Of a DNA stretch of 64,000 nucleotides, positions 45,149 through 53,594 are shown piece after piece. The DNA lies in contig CAKRRK010000003.1 of the NCBI GenBank assembly GCA_934395135.1, forward strand, positions 59,763 to 123,762, read 5' to 3'. The translations under genes were made by a program, and so were the position numbers. This DNA is from an uncultured Eubacteriales bacterium. Lineage in GTDB: Bacteria; Bacillota; Clostridia; Oscillospirales; Butyricicoccaceae. Numbering within the stretch: the first letter of the stretch is position 1; every line of letters starts with the position of its first letter. A model generated the notes under the pieces. That model was not told the origin of the DNA, ran no database searches, and saw nothing but the letters and a program-made list of their open reading frames with translations.

Positions 45149-45185
45149 AGGAATCACAGCGCAAAAACATGCGCTATGATTCCTA
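45149..45185. terminator. Terminator downstream of the DUF305 gene
   Basis: TAGGAATCA.AGCGC/GCGCT.TGATTCCTA hairpin. It lies about 90 bases downstream of the DUF305 stop on the minus strand. 45008-45148 shows no gene. Confidence 0.7.
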
Positions 45186-45276
45186 CTCCATATGATTTAG
45201 TAAGATAGTAATAGGATAGGAAATACGATGTGGAAAAACCATTGCCGCAATAGAAACGGAAGAGGACAACAGAGCT

Positions 45277-45846
45277 TCAAGGAGATATTTGAGACAGCAG
45301 GCACTGCATTTCAAGTACGCCCTTTTCCTGCGAATGCAGGATGGAATGCAGAATGGGCACAAGTTCCGGACACAGAGGGTAGCGCAGGGCATGCATAGAC
45401 ATATGGATGGCTCCTTTGTGATGCGGCAGCATTTCACGTATAAAGTCCGCATCAATGCAGTTGTCTGCACAGGCAGAAGACATTTCAGAAAACATAGTCT
45501 GCAGGATACGCGCGTTTTCCATTCGGTAGGTATGCAGCTGTTGGGAAGAATTGGAAACTTCCTGGCAGGTATCCAGCGCTTTCAGCATATTCTCAATGCT
45601 TTTGGACTGGGATACGATGATGTTCAGCGCAATGGTTTGCAGCGGGATATTGATCGTATATGCCAGCAAATTTTGGGACATTTCGATAGCCGCCTGATGA
45701 TGGGGAAGCATCTGCACAATAAAATTGCCGGAAATGCTGCTGCGAAAAGGTGCATGGGACATTCTGTAAATCATTGTATGCAAAATACAGTGGTATTTTT
45801 TTAGATAGTCTTGGGTGTTCCGACGGAAGGAGTTACAGTTTCTCAT
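45277..45846 (-). CDS. Tandem DUF305 (ferritin-like) protein
   Basis: 189 residues with two DUF305 units: FIVQMLPHHQAAIEMSQNLL (about 42-61) and FIREMLPHHKGAIHMSMHAL (about 134-153). The HHxxAI histidines can bind metal, and such proteins are often linked to copper or other metal handling, though the function is not firmly known. No signal peptide is apparent, unlike many DUF305 proteins. GAAGGAGGCG precedes the start on the minus strand. Confidence 0.8.
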   Translation of the reverse strand: MRNCNSFRRNTQDYLKKYHCILHTMIYRMSHAPFRSSISGNFIVQMLPHHQAAIEMSQNLLAYTINIPLQTIALNIIVSQSKSIENMLKALDTCQEVSNSSQQLHTYRMENARILQTMFSEMSSACADNCIDADFIREMLPHHKGAIHMSMHALRYPLCPELVPILHSILHSQEKGVLEMQCLLSQISP

Positions 45847-45974
45847 TTCTTCGCCTCCTTATCAATTTATTTTATGAGGCTATTTGATTTTCGGTACCAT
45901 CGCAGTGCTTCCAGGCGGCGGGAGAGAAGCCGCGGAAAATCGAACTTGGACTTTGCAGATGCCATCTGCAAACA

Positions 45975-46002
45975 TTGACATTCCGGCATCCGGTAGTATA
46001 AT
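45975..46002 (+). promoter_or_regulatory. Promoter of the SCP2-like/dehydrogenase operon
   Basis: Perfect TTGACA (45975-45980) and TATAAT (45997-46002) with a 16-base spacer, 40 bases before the first gene. Confidence 0.82.
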
Positions 46003-46041
46003 GTAACTGTTTGGGATTTCCCGGCAGAAAGGAAGCAAAAA

Positions 46042-46512
46042 ATGAAGCGACAAGTATGCGCCGTAATTCTGCGGCTGATATATCGTGTGTTAAATGTATT
46101 GTATAAGTATGATAGCCGGGTGAAGAAAGAAATTGATCGGTATGAACCGGGATATACCTTGAAACTGGCGGCAGGAATGAAACCGAACGCTCCGGCGCTT
46201 GCTGTACAGGCAACGGGGAACGGGATCCGCAGAATTGATCCGAAGACCGTCTGCGACATTGAAATTACGATGAAGAATATGGAGGTTTCTTTTTTGATCT
46301 TTACCGGGAGAATGGGCATTGCGACAGCCTATGCGCAACATCGGTTTTATGTGCGGGGAAATACCAATGAAGTGATGTATCTGTTGCGCTGCATTGAAAT
46401 TCTAGAAGCCTACCTGTTCCCGCGGGTTATGACAAAGCGCATTATGAAAGAGGTTCCGGAAAAACAGCGCACCTCGCTTGCAATCTATTCCCACACCGTT
46501 TTGGGCGTATAG
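46042..46512 (+). CDS. SCP2-like (sterol carrier/lipid-binding) protein
   Basis: 156 residues. After a basic amphipathic N-terminus, the sequence from about 40 to 130 (AVQATGNGIRRI, CDIEITMKNMEVSFLIFTGRMGIATAYAQHRFYVRGNTNEVMYLLRCIEILEAYLFP, split here in reading order) resembles the SCP2 fold, with a beta sheet and a hydrophobic tunnel. It could bind a fatty acyl or other lipid substrate. It is followed after 11 bases by an iron-type alcohol dehydrogenase and then an aldehyde dehydrogenase, which suggests the pair acts on a lipophilic alcohol or aldehyde. The family call is moderate. Confidence 0.55.
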   Translation: MKRQVCAVILRLIYRVLNVLYKYDSRVKKEIDRYEPGYTLKLAAGMKPNAPALAVQATGNGIRRIDPKTVCDIEITMKNMEVSFLIFTGRMGIATAYAQHRFYVRGNTNEVMYLLRCIEILEAYLFPRVMTKRIMKEVPEKQRTSLAIYSHTVLGV

Positions 46513-46523
46513 GAGGATCTCAG

Positions 46524-47705
46524 ATGTTACCAGCCTATTATGAATTCCAAAGCAAAGTAAAAGTTCTCTCCGGGGAATTTGCCCTGGAAAATATTCCCTA
46601 TGAACTGCGCGCATTTGGCGTTTCTCATCCGCTTCTGGTGTCGGATCACACATTGGAGAAACTGGGAATTTTAAAGATCGTACAAAAGGCAATGGACGGT
46701 GTCTCCATTGGCGGAGTCTTTCTCGATGTTCCGCCGGACAGCGGCACCAGCGTGATCCAACGGGGCGTACAGCAGTATCGGGATAAAAACTGTGATAGCA
46801 TCATCGCGGTCGGCGGCGGCAGTGTATTGGATACGGCCAAAGGAATTTCCATGCTCATCCGACAGCAAAAAGACAACATGCTGGAAATTATGGGCAGCGA
46901 GGAAATGGTGCGGGGGAGACCGGTACCGTTTTTTGCGGTGCCCACAACGGCCGGCACTGGCAGCGAAGCGACCGGCATTGCTGTGATTTCCCACCCGGAA
47001 AAGGATGTAAAAATGGAGTTTGTGTCCGGTGAATTTATGCCGGATGTTGCGATTTTGGATGTGCGGATGACGGAAAGCCTGCCGCCGAAAATTACGGTAA
47101 GCACAGGAATGGACGCATTGTGCCATGCGATGGAAGCTTTTACATGCACACAAAAAAATCCACTGAGCGACGCATATGCCGCCGCAGCAATCGAGCTGAT
47201 TGCAACGTATCTTCCCCGAGCCTGCGCCGACGGAAAGGATGCTGCAGCGAGGCTTGCTATGGCAAACGCCAGCTTGATGGCCGGCATCGCTTTTTCCAAC
47301 AGCATGGTCGGTGCGGTGCATGCCATAGGCCACGCCTTGGGAGCGGTCTGTCATGTCGCCCATGCAGAGGCAATGACGATCTTAATGCCGTATGTGATGG
47401 AGTATAATATGGACCGTATGCGCGGGGTGTATGAAAAGCTGCTTCTCATTCTGGCGGGGCCGGAGGACTATGTAAAAACGCCGGAGGGAGAACGGGCACA
47501 GGCATCGGTTTCCTATATTCGGGATATGGCAGAAAATTTCCACCGGCAGTATGGTCTGCCCGCCTGTCTGCGGGATACGGGAAAGGTTGCACGGGATCAG
47601 TTTCCGCTGATTGCGGACAAAGCGATTAACGACGGCGCCATATTGACAAATCCAAAAGCGATGGATGCAGCGGATGTGATTTCTGTGCTGGAACGAGCAT
47701 TTTAG
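46524..47705 (+). CDS. Iron-containing alcohol dehydrogenase
   Basis: 393 residues, group III ADH. NAD-binding GGGSVLDTAKG in domain one, PTTAGTGSEATG signature, metal ligands D and H in STGMDALCHAMEAF and in HAIGHALGAVCHVAHAEAM. Oxidises or reduces a primary alcohol/aldehyde with NAD(P). AGGAGG lies before the ATG. Middle gene of a three-gene operon; the aldehyde dehydrogenase begins 9 bases later, so together they could convert alcohol to acid. Confidence 0.95.
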   Translation: MLPAYYEFQSKVKVLSGEFALENIPYELRAFGVSHPLLVSDHTLEKLGILKIVQKAMDGVSIGGVFLDVPPDSGTSVIQRGVQQYRDKNCDSIIAVGGGSVLDTAKGISMLIRQQKDNMLEIMGSEEMVRGRPVPFFAVPTTAGTGSEATGIAVISHPEKDVKMEFVSGEFMPDVAILDVRMTESLPPKITVSTGMDALCHAMEAFTCTQKNPLSDAYAAAAIELIATYLPRACADGKDAAARLAMANASLMAGIAFSNSMVGAVHAIGHALGAVCHVAHAEAMTILMPYVMEYNMDRMRGVYEKLLLILAGPEDYVKTPEGERAQASVSYIRDMAENFHRQYGLPACLRDTGKVARDQFPLIADKAINDGAILTNPKAMDAADVISVLERAF

Positions 47706-47714
47706 GAGGAAAAT

Positions 47715-49082
47715 ATGGGATTTTCTGAGCAAATTGCCCGGCAAAGGGCATTTTTTCAAACGGGTGTAACCAAGGATACGGATTACCGTCTACAGGCGCT
47801 GGATATGCTGGAACAGCAGATTACAGCGCATGAAAAAGAAATATACCAAGCTCTTCAGGCGGATCTTGGCAAGTCGGAGCCGGAAGCGTTTATGAGCGAG
47901 GTGGGAATGACCTTGTCAGAACTGCGCTATATGAAAAGGCATCTGCGCCGGTTTGCCCGGCGGAAAAAGGCGCCGATGCCTCTGGCGCATTTCCCGTCAA
48001 AGGCCTTTGTGCAGCCGGAACCATACGGTACCGTACTCATTATGAGTCCCTGGAATTATCCGTTCCTTCTGACGATGGAGCCGCTGATTGACGCGATGGC
48101 CGCAGGCAACACCGCTGTGGTCAAGCCAAGCGCTTACTCGCCCAATACAAGCCGGGTGATGGCAAAGCTGATCAGCGAAGTGTTTCAGGAAGAATATATT
48201 ACAATGATCCTGGGCGGCAGGGATACCAACGCGGATCTGCTGGAACACGCATTTGATTACATCTTTTTTACCGGCGGAAAAACTGTGGGGCGGCTGGTGA
48301 TGGAAAAGGCGGCAAAGCATTTAACGCCGGTCACGCTGGAACTCGGCGGAAAGAGTCCATGCGTTGTAGACCGTACCGCGGATCTAAAATTGGCGGCCAG
48401 AAGAATTGTCTGGGGAAAATTTTTAAACCTGGGACAGACATGCGTCGCGCCGGATTATCTGCTGGTGGAGGAAACTGTACGGCAGGAGCTTTTGGCGCAT
48501 CTGCAGTCGGAAATTTTTCGGCAATTTGGCCAGACACCGCTGGAAAACAGCAGCTATGGAAAAATTGTCAATGAAAAACATTTGCAGCGGCTGGAACATC
48601 TGTTAAAGGGGGAAACCGTTGTCTGCGGCGGTCAAATCGATCCGGCTTCACGGCGCCTTGCTCCCACTGTGCTGGATCATATCACTCTGCAAAGTCCGAT
48701 TATGCAGGAAGAAGTTTTTGGCCCGATTCTGCCGGTGCTTACGTTTGCCAACGTGGACGATGCTGTGGACATCATCCGCCAGAATGGGACGCCTTTGGCG
48801 CTTTATCTCTTCACTGCGGAAGAATGCGTGAAACAGAAACTGCTGCGGGATGTTTCGTTTGGCGGAGGATGCATCAATGATACAATCATCCATTTGGCGG
48901 CAAGCAGCCTGCCGTTTGGCGGGGTAGGGCAAAGCGGTATGGGAAGCTACCACGGAAAGGCGGGGTTTGATACGTTCACCCACTATAAAGCGATTGTGGA
49001 AAAGAAAAAACTGGATTTGCCAATGCGCTATCCGCCATACAGCGAAAAACATTATAAGGCACTGCGTTTCTTTATCCGATAG
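47715..49082 (+). CDS. Aldehyde dehydrogenase (class 3-like)
   Basis: 455 residues, the short class-3 type lacking the N-terminal extension. SPWNYPFLLTMEPLIDAMAAGNTAVVKPS, catalytic Glu in VTLELGGKSPCVVD, catalytic Cys in NLGQTCVAPDYLL, QEEVFGPILPVL and a C-terminal SLPFGGVGQSGMGSYHG. Class-3 enzymes favour medium and long-chain or aromatic aldehydes, in line with the SCP2-like partner. TTAGGAGG precedes the ATG. Confidence 0.95.
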   Translation: MGFSEQIARQRAFFQTGVTKDTDYRLQALDMLEQQITAHEKEIYQALQADLGKSEPEAFMSEVGMTLSELRYMKRHLRRFARRKKAPMPLAHFPSKAFVQPEPYGTVLIMSPWNYPFLLTMEPLIDAMAAGNTAVVKPSAYSPNTSRVMAKLISEVFQEEYITMILGGRDTNADLLEHAFDYIFFTGGKTVGRLVMEKAAKHLTPVTLELGGKSPCVVDRTADLKLAARRIVWGKFLNLGQTCVAPDYLLVEETVRQELLAHLQSEIFRQFGQTPLENSSYGKIVNEKHLQRLEHLLKGETVVCGGQIDPASRRLAPTVLDHITLQSPIMQEEVFGPILPVLTFANVDDAVDIIRQNGTPLALYLFTAEECVKQKLLRDVSFGGGCINDTIIHLAASSLPFGGVGQSGMGSYHGKAGFDTFTHYKAIVEKKKLDLPMRYPPYSEKHYKALRFFIR

Positions 49083-49166
49083 GCCGAAAGATATCTTTCA
49101 TAAGTAAAATTGCTTGCAAATAGAAAAAATAACGAAAAATTACGTTAAACAGTAAAAATTCTTGAG

Positions 49167-49204
49167 AAAATAGCCGCAGAGCAGCATGCTCTGCGGCTAT
49201 TTTT
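49167..49204. terminator. Bidirectional terminator between convergent operons
   Basis: AAAATAGCCGCAGAGCA/TGCTCTGCGGCTATTTT: perfect 17-base arms with A/T runs on both sides. Confidence 0.93.
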
Positions 49205-49238
49205 CGGCTGAAAATCCATAGCGATAGAAAGCTTCCGT

Positions 49239-51467
49239 TCACAGCAATGGATGTTGCGCTCTGGCTTTTAAGCGATTCCAGCGGGAATCCACCTCGGCCT
49301 GGAAAGCTGCGGCGGTTTCTTTATAATCCGGCGTTGCCAAATGGCTGGTACGTCCCATCATAGCAAGCCAGTCTGTTACCGGGATTTTCTTGCCATTCTC
49401 CTCTGGATCATAATTGATGGAGGTAATACCCTGTTCTATTTCAAATAGCGGGAAATAACAGCAGTCCACGCTGGCAGCAATTACCCGTCGTTCCGTATTG
49501 GGGCGATCTCCCCAATTCAAAGGACATGCGGAAAGTGCTTTTAGGTATGATACGGAGTGGTGTTTTGCGTAATACTGTGCTTTGGCGGCCTTTTTGATAA
49601 AATCCGAAGGATTGGATTCCGCCACGGTTGCCACATAGGAAATGCCGGTGGCGGCAAACAGCATGGGGGTATCTTTGTGAAAAAATGATTTGCCATTCTG
49701 TGTTTTGCCCAGATGCGAGGTAGAACTTTTTGCGCCGAAGGGCGTGGAATAGGAAAGCTGATAGCCGGTGTTCATATAACCGCCATTGTCATACTCCAGA
49801 AGGATAAAATGACTGCCGCGCAAAGCGGCCCCAAGTGCCGAGCCAAGGCCAATGTCCATACCGCCGTCACCGCTGACCATTACAAAAGTGATTTCTCCCT
49901 CTGGCAGTTCGCCGCGCCTTTGCCGCTGGTGATACATTTCCACAAGGCCGGACAGCGTGGCAGCACCATTTTGAAACAGGTTATGCACATAAGGGACTTT
50001 AAACGATGTTTTGGGGTAACCGGTCGTCACGACCATGCCGCATCCGGTTTGAAAGAGCAGTACAACATTGCCTTCTATGCCGCGCAAAAGCAGATTGACA
50101 TTGACCGGAATACCGCAGCCGGGACAGGCGCTGTGACCAGGCGCAAGCCGCTTTGGCATCTTTGTGGTATCGGACACAAGACCGCCGTGAACAAGGAGTT
50201 TATGCTTTCCAGGCACTGGCTCACAAACTGTAAGGCCAGGGGATGCCGCAGGACCTGTGACCGGCTGAAACAGTTGTTCCGGCTGATACTCACTGTCGCC
50301 TGGATATACTCCGGCATAGGAAAAAGCCGGAGCGTCTGGATTCAGACACTCATAGTACATTGCGACGGCGTCTTCCGTATAGAAATCCTGCCCGCCCAGG
50401 CCATATACTCTGGACAGTACCGTTGCAGCACTGCCGGTTTGCTGCAGAGCGGCTCGCACTTCCAGCGATAAATTTCCACCGCCGGCGCCATAACTGTCTT
50501 GCCGGTCGCCAACTAAGATGGTGTGTGCGGAACTGCACAAACGGGCCAGTTCTTTGCCGGGAAAAGGCCGAAGGGTGTGCAGGGTGACAACACCGCATTT
50601 TATGCCTTGCTTGCGCATAAAGTCGGCGGCGTCTTTGGCAGTGTGAAAGCTGGACCCAAGGAGCAGTAAAAGGATGTCTGCATCGTCGGCTAAATAGCCC
50701 TCTACAGCGGCGTAAGACCTGCCGGAAAGATCTTTATAGTCCGAAAAGATTGCCGGGATTGCCGTGCGGGCCTGTTCCATAGCCAAATGCAGCTGGTATT
50801 TGTTGTTTAATGTATCCGGTTCGTTCATATAAGAACCTATGGTGACTGGGTGCTCTGGATCAAGCGCGGTGCAGCGCGGACGATAAGCGCCGAGGAATTT
50901 TTGCACATCAGCATCATGTTGCAGTACACTGCATTTTCGTTTTTGATGGCTGGTAAAGAAGCCATCGAATGCGATGATGACAGGAAGGGAGACCGCCTCT
51001 GCGATTTTTAATCCGCAAAGGTTAAAATCATATACTTCCTGCGGAGTGTTGGCGTATAAAATAATCCATCCGGTATTCAGACAATACATAATATCGCTGT
51101 GATCGCCTTTGATGGACAAAGGACCGGAAACCGTGCGGCAGGCGACATTCATCACCATAGGCATTCGGGTGCCGGATTGGACGGGAAGCTGTTCTAACGT
51201 ATATAGTAAGCCGTTGGCGGAGGTCGCGTTAAATACCCGGCCTCCGCCTGCCGCCGCACCATAACAGATGCCGGCGGCACTGTGTTCTCCCTCTGCTGCC
51301 AGCATAGAAATGGTATGCAGGCCTTCTGCTTTCATTTTATCCAGAGTCTCAGCAATCTGAGTAGATGGTGTAATCGGATAATAGCCCATCACATGATAAT
51401 TGATTTGTTTGGCGGCGTAAGATGCCAGTTCATTTCCGCTTTGGAACACAATTTTCTGCTCTATCAT
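49239..51467 (-). CDS. 2-Oxoacid:ferredoxin oxidoreductase, fused alpha-beta subunit
   Basis: 742 residues. The N-terminal about 1-400 is a PorA/KorA-type alpha subunit (GNELASYAAKQINYHVMGYYPITPST, AAEGEHSAAGICYGAAAGGG, TSANGL). The C-terminal about 440-742 is a PorB/KorB-type beta subunit with ThDP site GHSACPGCGIPVN, GDGGMDIGLGS and NGGYMNTGYQLS. It decarboxylates a 2-oxoacid, forming an acyl-CoA and reduced ferredoxin. Alpha and beta are usually separate genes or part of one large PFOR; this fused pair is unusual. The gamma-delta gene is upstream with a 1-base overlap. Confidence 0.93.
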   Translation of the reverse strand: MIEQKIVFQSGNELASYAAKQINYHVMGYYPITPSTQIAETLDKMKAEGLHTISMLAAEGEHSAAGICYGAAAGGGRVFNATSANGLLYTLEQLPVQSGTRMPMVMNVACRTVSGPLSIKGDHSDIMYCLNTGWIILYANTPQEVYDFNLCGLKIAEAVSLPVIIAFDGFFTSHQKRKCSVLQHDADVQKFLGAYRPRCTALDPEHPVTIGSYMNEPDTLNNKYQLHLAMEQARTAIPAIFSDYKDLSGRSYAAVEGYLADDADILLLLLGSSFHTAKDAADFMRKQGIKCGVVTLHTLRPFPGKELARLCSSAHTILVGDRQDSYGAGGGNLSLEVRAALQQTGSAATVLSRVYGLGGQDFYTEDAVAMYYECLNPDAPAFSYAGVYPGDSEYQPEQLFQPVTGPAASPGLTVCEPVPGKHKLLVHGGLVSDTTKMPKRLAPGHSACPGCGIPVNVNLLLRGIEGNVVLLFQTGCGMVVTTGYPKTSFKVPYVHNLFQNGAATLSGLVEMYHQRQRRGELPEGEITFVMVSGDGGMDIGLGSALGAALRGSHFILLEYDNGGYMNTGYQLSYSTPFGAKSSTSHLGKTQNGKSFFHKDTPMLFAATGISYVATVAESNPSDFIKKAAKAQYYAKHHSVSYLKALSACPLNWGDRPNTERRVIAASVDCCYFPLFEIEQGITSINYDPEENGKKIPVTDWLAMMGRTSHLATPDYKETAAAFQAEVDSRWNRLKARAQHPLL

Positions 51468-52564
51468 TATCGTGCACCTCCCTCTGCAATATGGCGGACT
51501 GTATCAAAAGAATCGCTGGTGATCCAGCCGTTTGGACCGGTATCTTCATACTCCAATTGGGCCGGAAGCAAATCCTGGTTTCGCATAAAATATGCAGGAC
51601 GAGGGTGTTCCCGCTCCCGAGCAGCGACCAGTGCGTTTGCAGGGCATACATTGACACAGCGCAGACAACCTTTGCAGTGATAGTAATCAAGACCAACGTT
51701 TAAATAGGCTGGCGCCCCATTGTATTTTCCTGGAGCAAATTGAAAGACCATATCCGGACAGGTTGTATCGCACAAACCGCACCCGATACACTTGTCACGG
51801 ATAAGAAGGGGAATCCAGCCTTCCCGGGAGGGAGAAAGGTCGTTTGTGACCGTGCTGCCGATGTGCGGATTTGCGCCGCCTTTCGGCGCGTTTCTATAGC
51901 CCCATTTATCCTGCGGCTCCTGATAAGGAACAAAAGGGTAACGCCCGTCATCTGCAAAAAATTCACTGGTGCAATCTGTCCAGCCCCGCCGAACGCCAGC
52001 GAGGTTTTGCTCCAGCATAGCAGGGTAACGCCTGCCGATGGATTTTTTTACCAGCGCTTCACAAAACTCTATGGGGATAAAGCCGGCGGCTTTTACAATG
52101 GCGCCAAGCATAATCATATTGACGCGGGATTTGCATTCCAAAGAAATTTTTTGTGCGTCAACGCAGCAAACAGTGCCGGCGCAGAGCCTTAATTTATCCC
52201 GCAGACTGGCAGGGGAGAGACTGGTATTTACAATGATTGTGCTTTGTGCAGTAACACCGGCGATGACACTGCTCTTTCCGGCAAGCGCTTCATGAAACAA
52301 ACCAAGAAGATGCGGGGCAGCGATAGGGCTGCTCTGCCGCAATTCACAACCAGGTTCACACCAGCGAATATAGCTTTTTACAGCGGAGCCACGCTTTTCG
52401 GAACCATAGCTGGAGAACGATGAGGCGTCAAATCCCAAAAATACTGCGCCTAATTCGCCCAACAGTTTGCAGCAAAGATTTGCCCCCAGTCCGCCAATGC
52501 TTTCCAGACGGATTTCATAATAGCCATTTTTATTCACAATGGGCAATTTGAATTGTTTTGCCAT
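51467..52564 (-). CDS. 2-Oxoacid:ferredoxin oxidoreductase, fused gamma-delta subunit
   Basis: 365 residues. The N-terminal 1-200 is a PorC/KorC gamma domain (RLESIGGLGANLCCKLLGELGA, GSEKRGSAVKSYIRW, MIMLGAIVKAAGFIP). The C-terminal about 260-330 carries two 4Fe-4S motifs of the delta subunit (CIGCGLCDTTCPDMV and CKGCLRCVNVCPANAL). It passes electrons from the ThDP site to ferredoxin. AAGGAGG precedes the ATG on the minus strand. Four normal subunits are thus reduced to two chains. Its substrate (pyruvate, 2-oxoglutarate, branched-chain or aryl oxoacid) cannot be decided. Confidence 0.92.
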   Translation of the reverse strand: MAKQFKLPIVNKNGYYEIRLESIGGLGANLCCKLLGELGAVFLGFDASSFSSYGSEKRGSAVKSYIRWCEPGCELRQSSPIAAPHLLGLFHEALAGKSSVIAGVTAQSTIIVNTSLSPASLRDKLRLCAGTVCCVDAQKISLECKSRVNMIMLGAIVKAAGFIPIEFCEALVKKSIGRRYPAMLEQNLAGVRRGWTDCTSEFFADDGRYPFVPYQEPQDKWGYRNAPKGGANPHIGSTVTNDLSPSREGWIPLLIRDKCIGCGLCDTTCPDMVFQFAPGKYNGAPAYLNVGLDYYHCKGCLRCVNVCPANALVAAREREHPRPAYFMRNQDLLPAQLEYEDTGPNGWITSDSFDTVRHIAEGGAR

Positions 52565-52800
52565 ATATCCTCCTTTGCAGCAGTGATCGGATAAAACGAT
52601 ATTTACAGTATGTCCTTAAATAACAGGGAAATGCGGTATAAACCACAAAGAAGATGGGAAAAAATGAAGAATATAGAAAGATGAAGAAAAAAGATTGACA
52701 AAATAATGATAAAGGTATAATATAGTATCAATAACTATATAATATAATGGGAGGTTGATAAAGCGGGGAGGCAATATATCTTGTGCATTTGGAATACTTC

Positions 52801-52829
52801 TTGCATAGATAAGCGAAATATGTTATACT
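52801..52829 (+). promoter_or_regulatory. Promoter of the tetR gene
   Basis: TTGCAT, a 17-base spacer and TATACT (52824-52829). A second possible promoter, TTGACA-15-TATAAT, lies at 52695-52721. 52565-52800 holds no gene. Confidence 0.65.
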
Positions 52830-52862
52830 GGCAAAGTATTCTTTAAAAAAGGGGTGACGGAA

Positions 52863-53399
52863 TTGTCTAGCGTTACCAAAAGGGCATTGGCAGCATCTTT
52901 GAAAAAATTTTTACACCAGACGACGATCGACAAGATTACCGTCACCGATATTGCCGCTGACTGTGGTGTGAATCGGCAGACTTTTTATTACCATTTTCAA
53001 GATATTTATGATCTGGGGCAGTATATGTTTATGGAAGAAATTCTAAAAACCCTGGGTGACACGACCTTGGATGATTGGGAAAAGGGCCTTGTAAAAATAC
53101 TGAAATATTTGGAAGAAAACAAGGCGCTGGTGCTGAATACATACTATTCCTTTGACAAGGATTATTTGGAGGGATGGTTGTATACAGTTTTTTTTGAAAT
53201 GTTTCTGCAAATCATCAATAAACATATGCTCGCTATGCTGATCTCCGAAGAAGACAAAGAATTTATTGTAAATTATAATAAATATGCGCTGACCGGGCTG
53301 ATTTTGGACTGGGTAAAGCGGGGGATGAAGGATGATCCGAATGTCATGGTGGACAAATTGAGCAATTTGCTTGGAACATTCATTTCCGATGGATTATGA
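52863..53399 (+). CDS. TetR/AcrR-family regulator (DhaS-like)
   Basis: 178 residues from TTG 52863 (GGGGTG 6 bases upstream); GTG 52854 is less well spaced. N-terminal HTH: ITVTDIAADCGVNRQTFYYHFQDIYDL, the DhaS/TetR pattern. The C-terminal helical ligand domain ends in GLILDWVKRGMKDDP. It precedes a radical SAM gene by 195 bases in the same orientation, and probably regulates itself or that gene. The ligand is unknown. Confidence 0.9.
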   Translation: MSSVTKRALAASLKKFLHQTTIDKITVTDIAADCGVNRQTFYYHFQDIYDLGQYMFMEEILKTLGDTTLDDWEKGLVKILKYLEENKALVLNTYYSFDKDYLEGWLYTVFFEMFLQIINKHMLAMLISEEDKEFIVNYNKYALTGLILDWVKRGMKDDPNVMVDKLSNLLGTFISDGL

Positions 53400-53594
53400 T
53401 AATTTCAAAAATAAGAATTTTATATTATATATTTTTCTGAAATTATCAAGATTTCTTTGTGAAAATGAAACAATTTATACAATAAAATTGATTTGTAAAA
53501 AAAATAGACAGAATTGATATATTGTATATAGAAATATAATTGACAAGTTATTACAATAGAATCAGGAATTTATAATTGTTGAAGGAGAAATACT

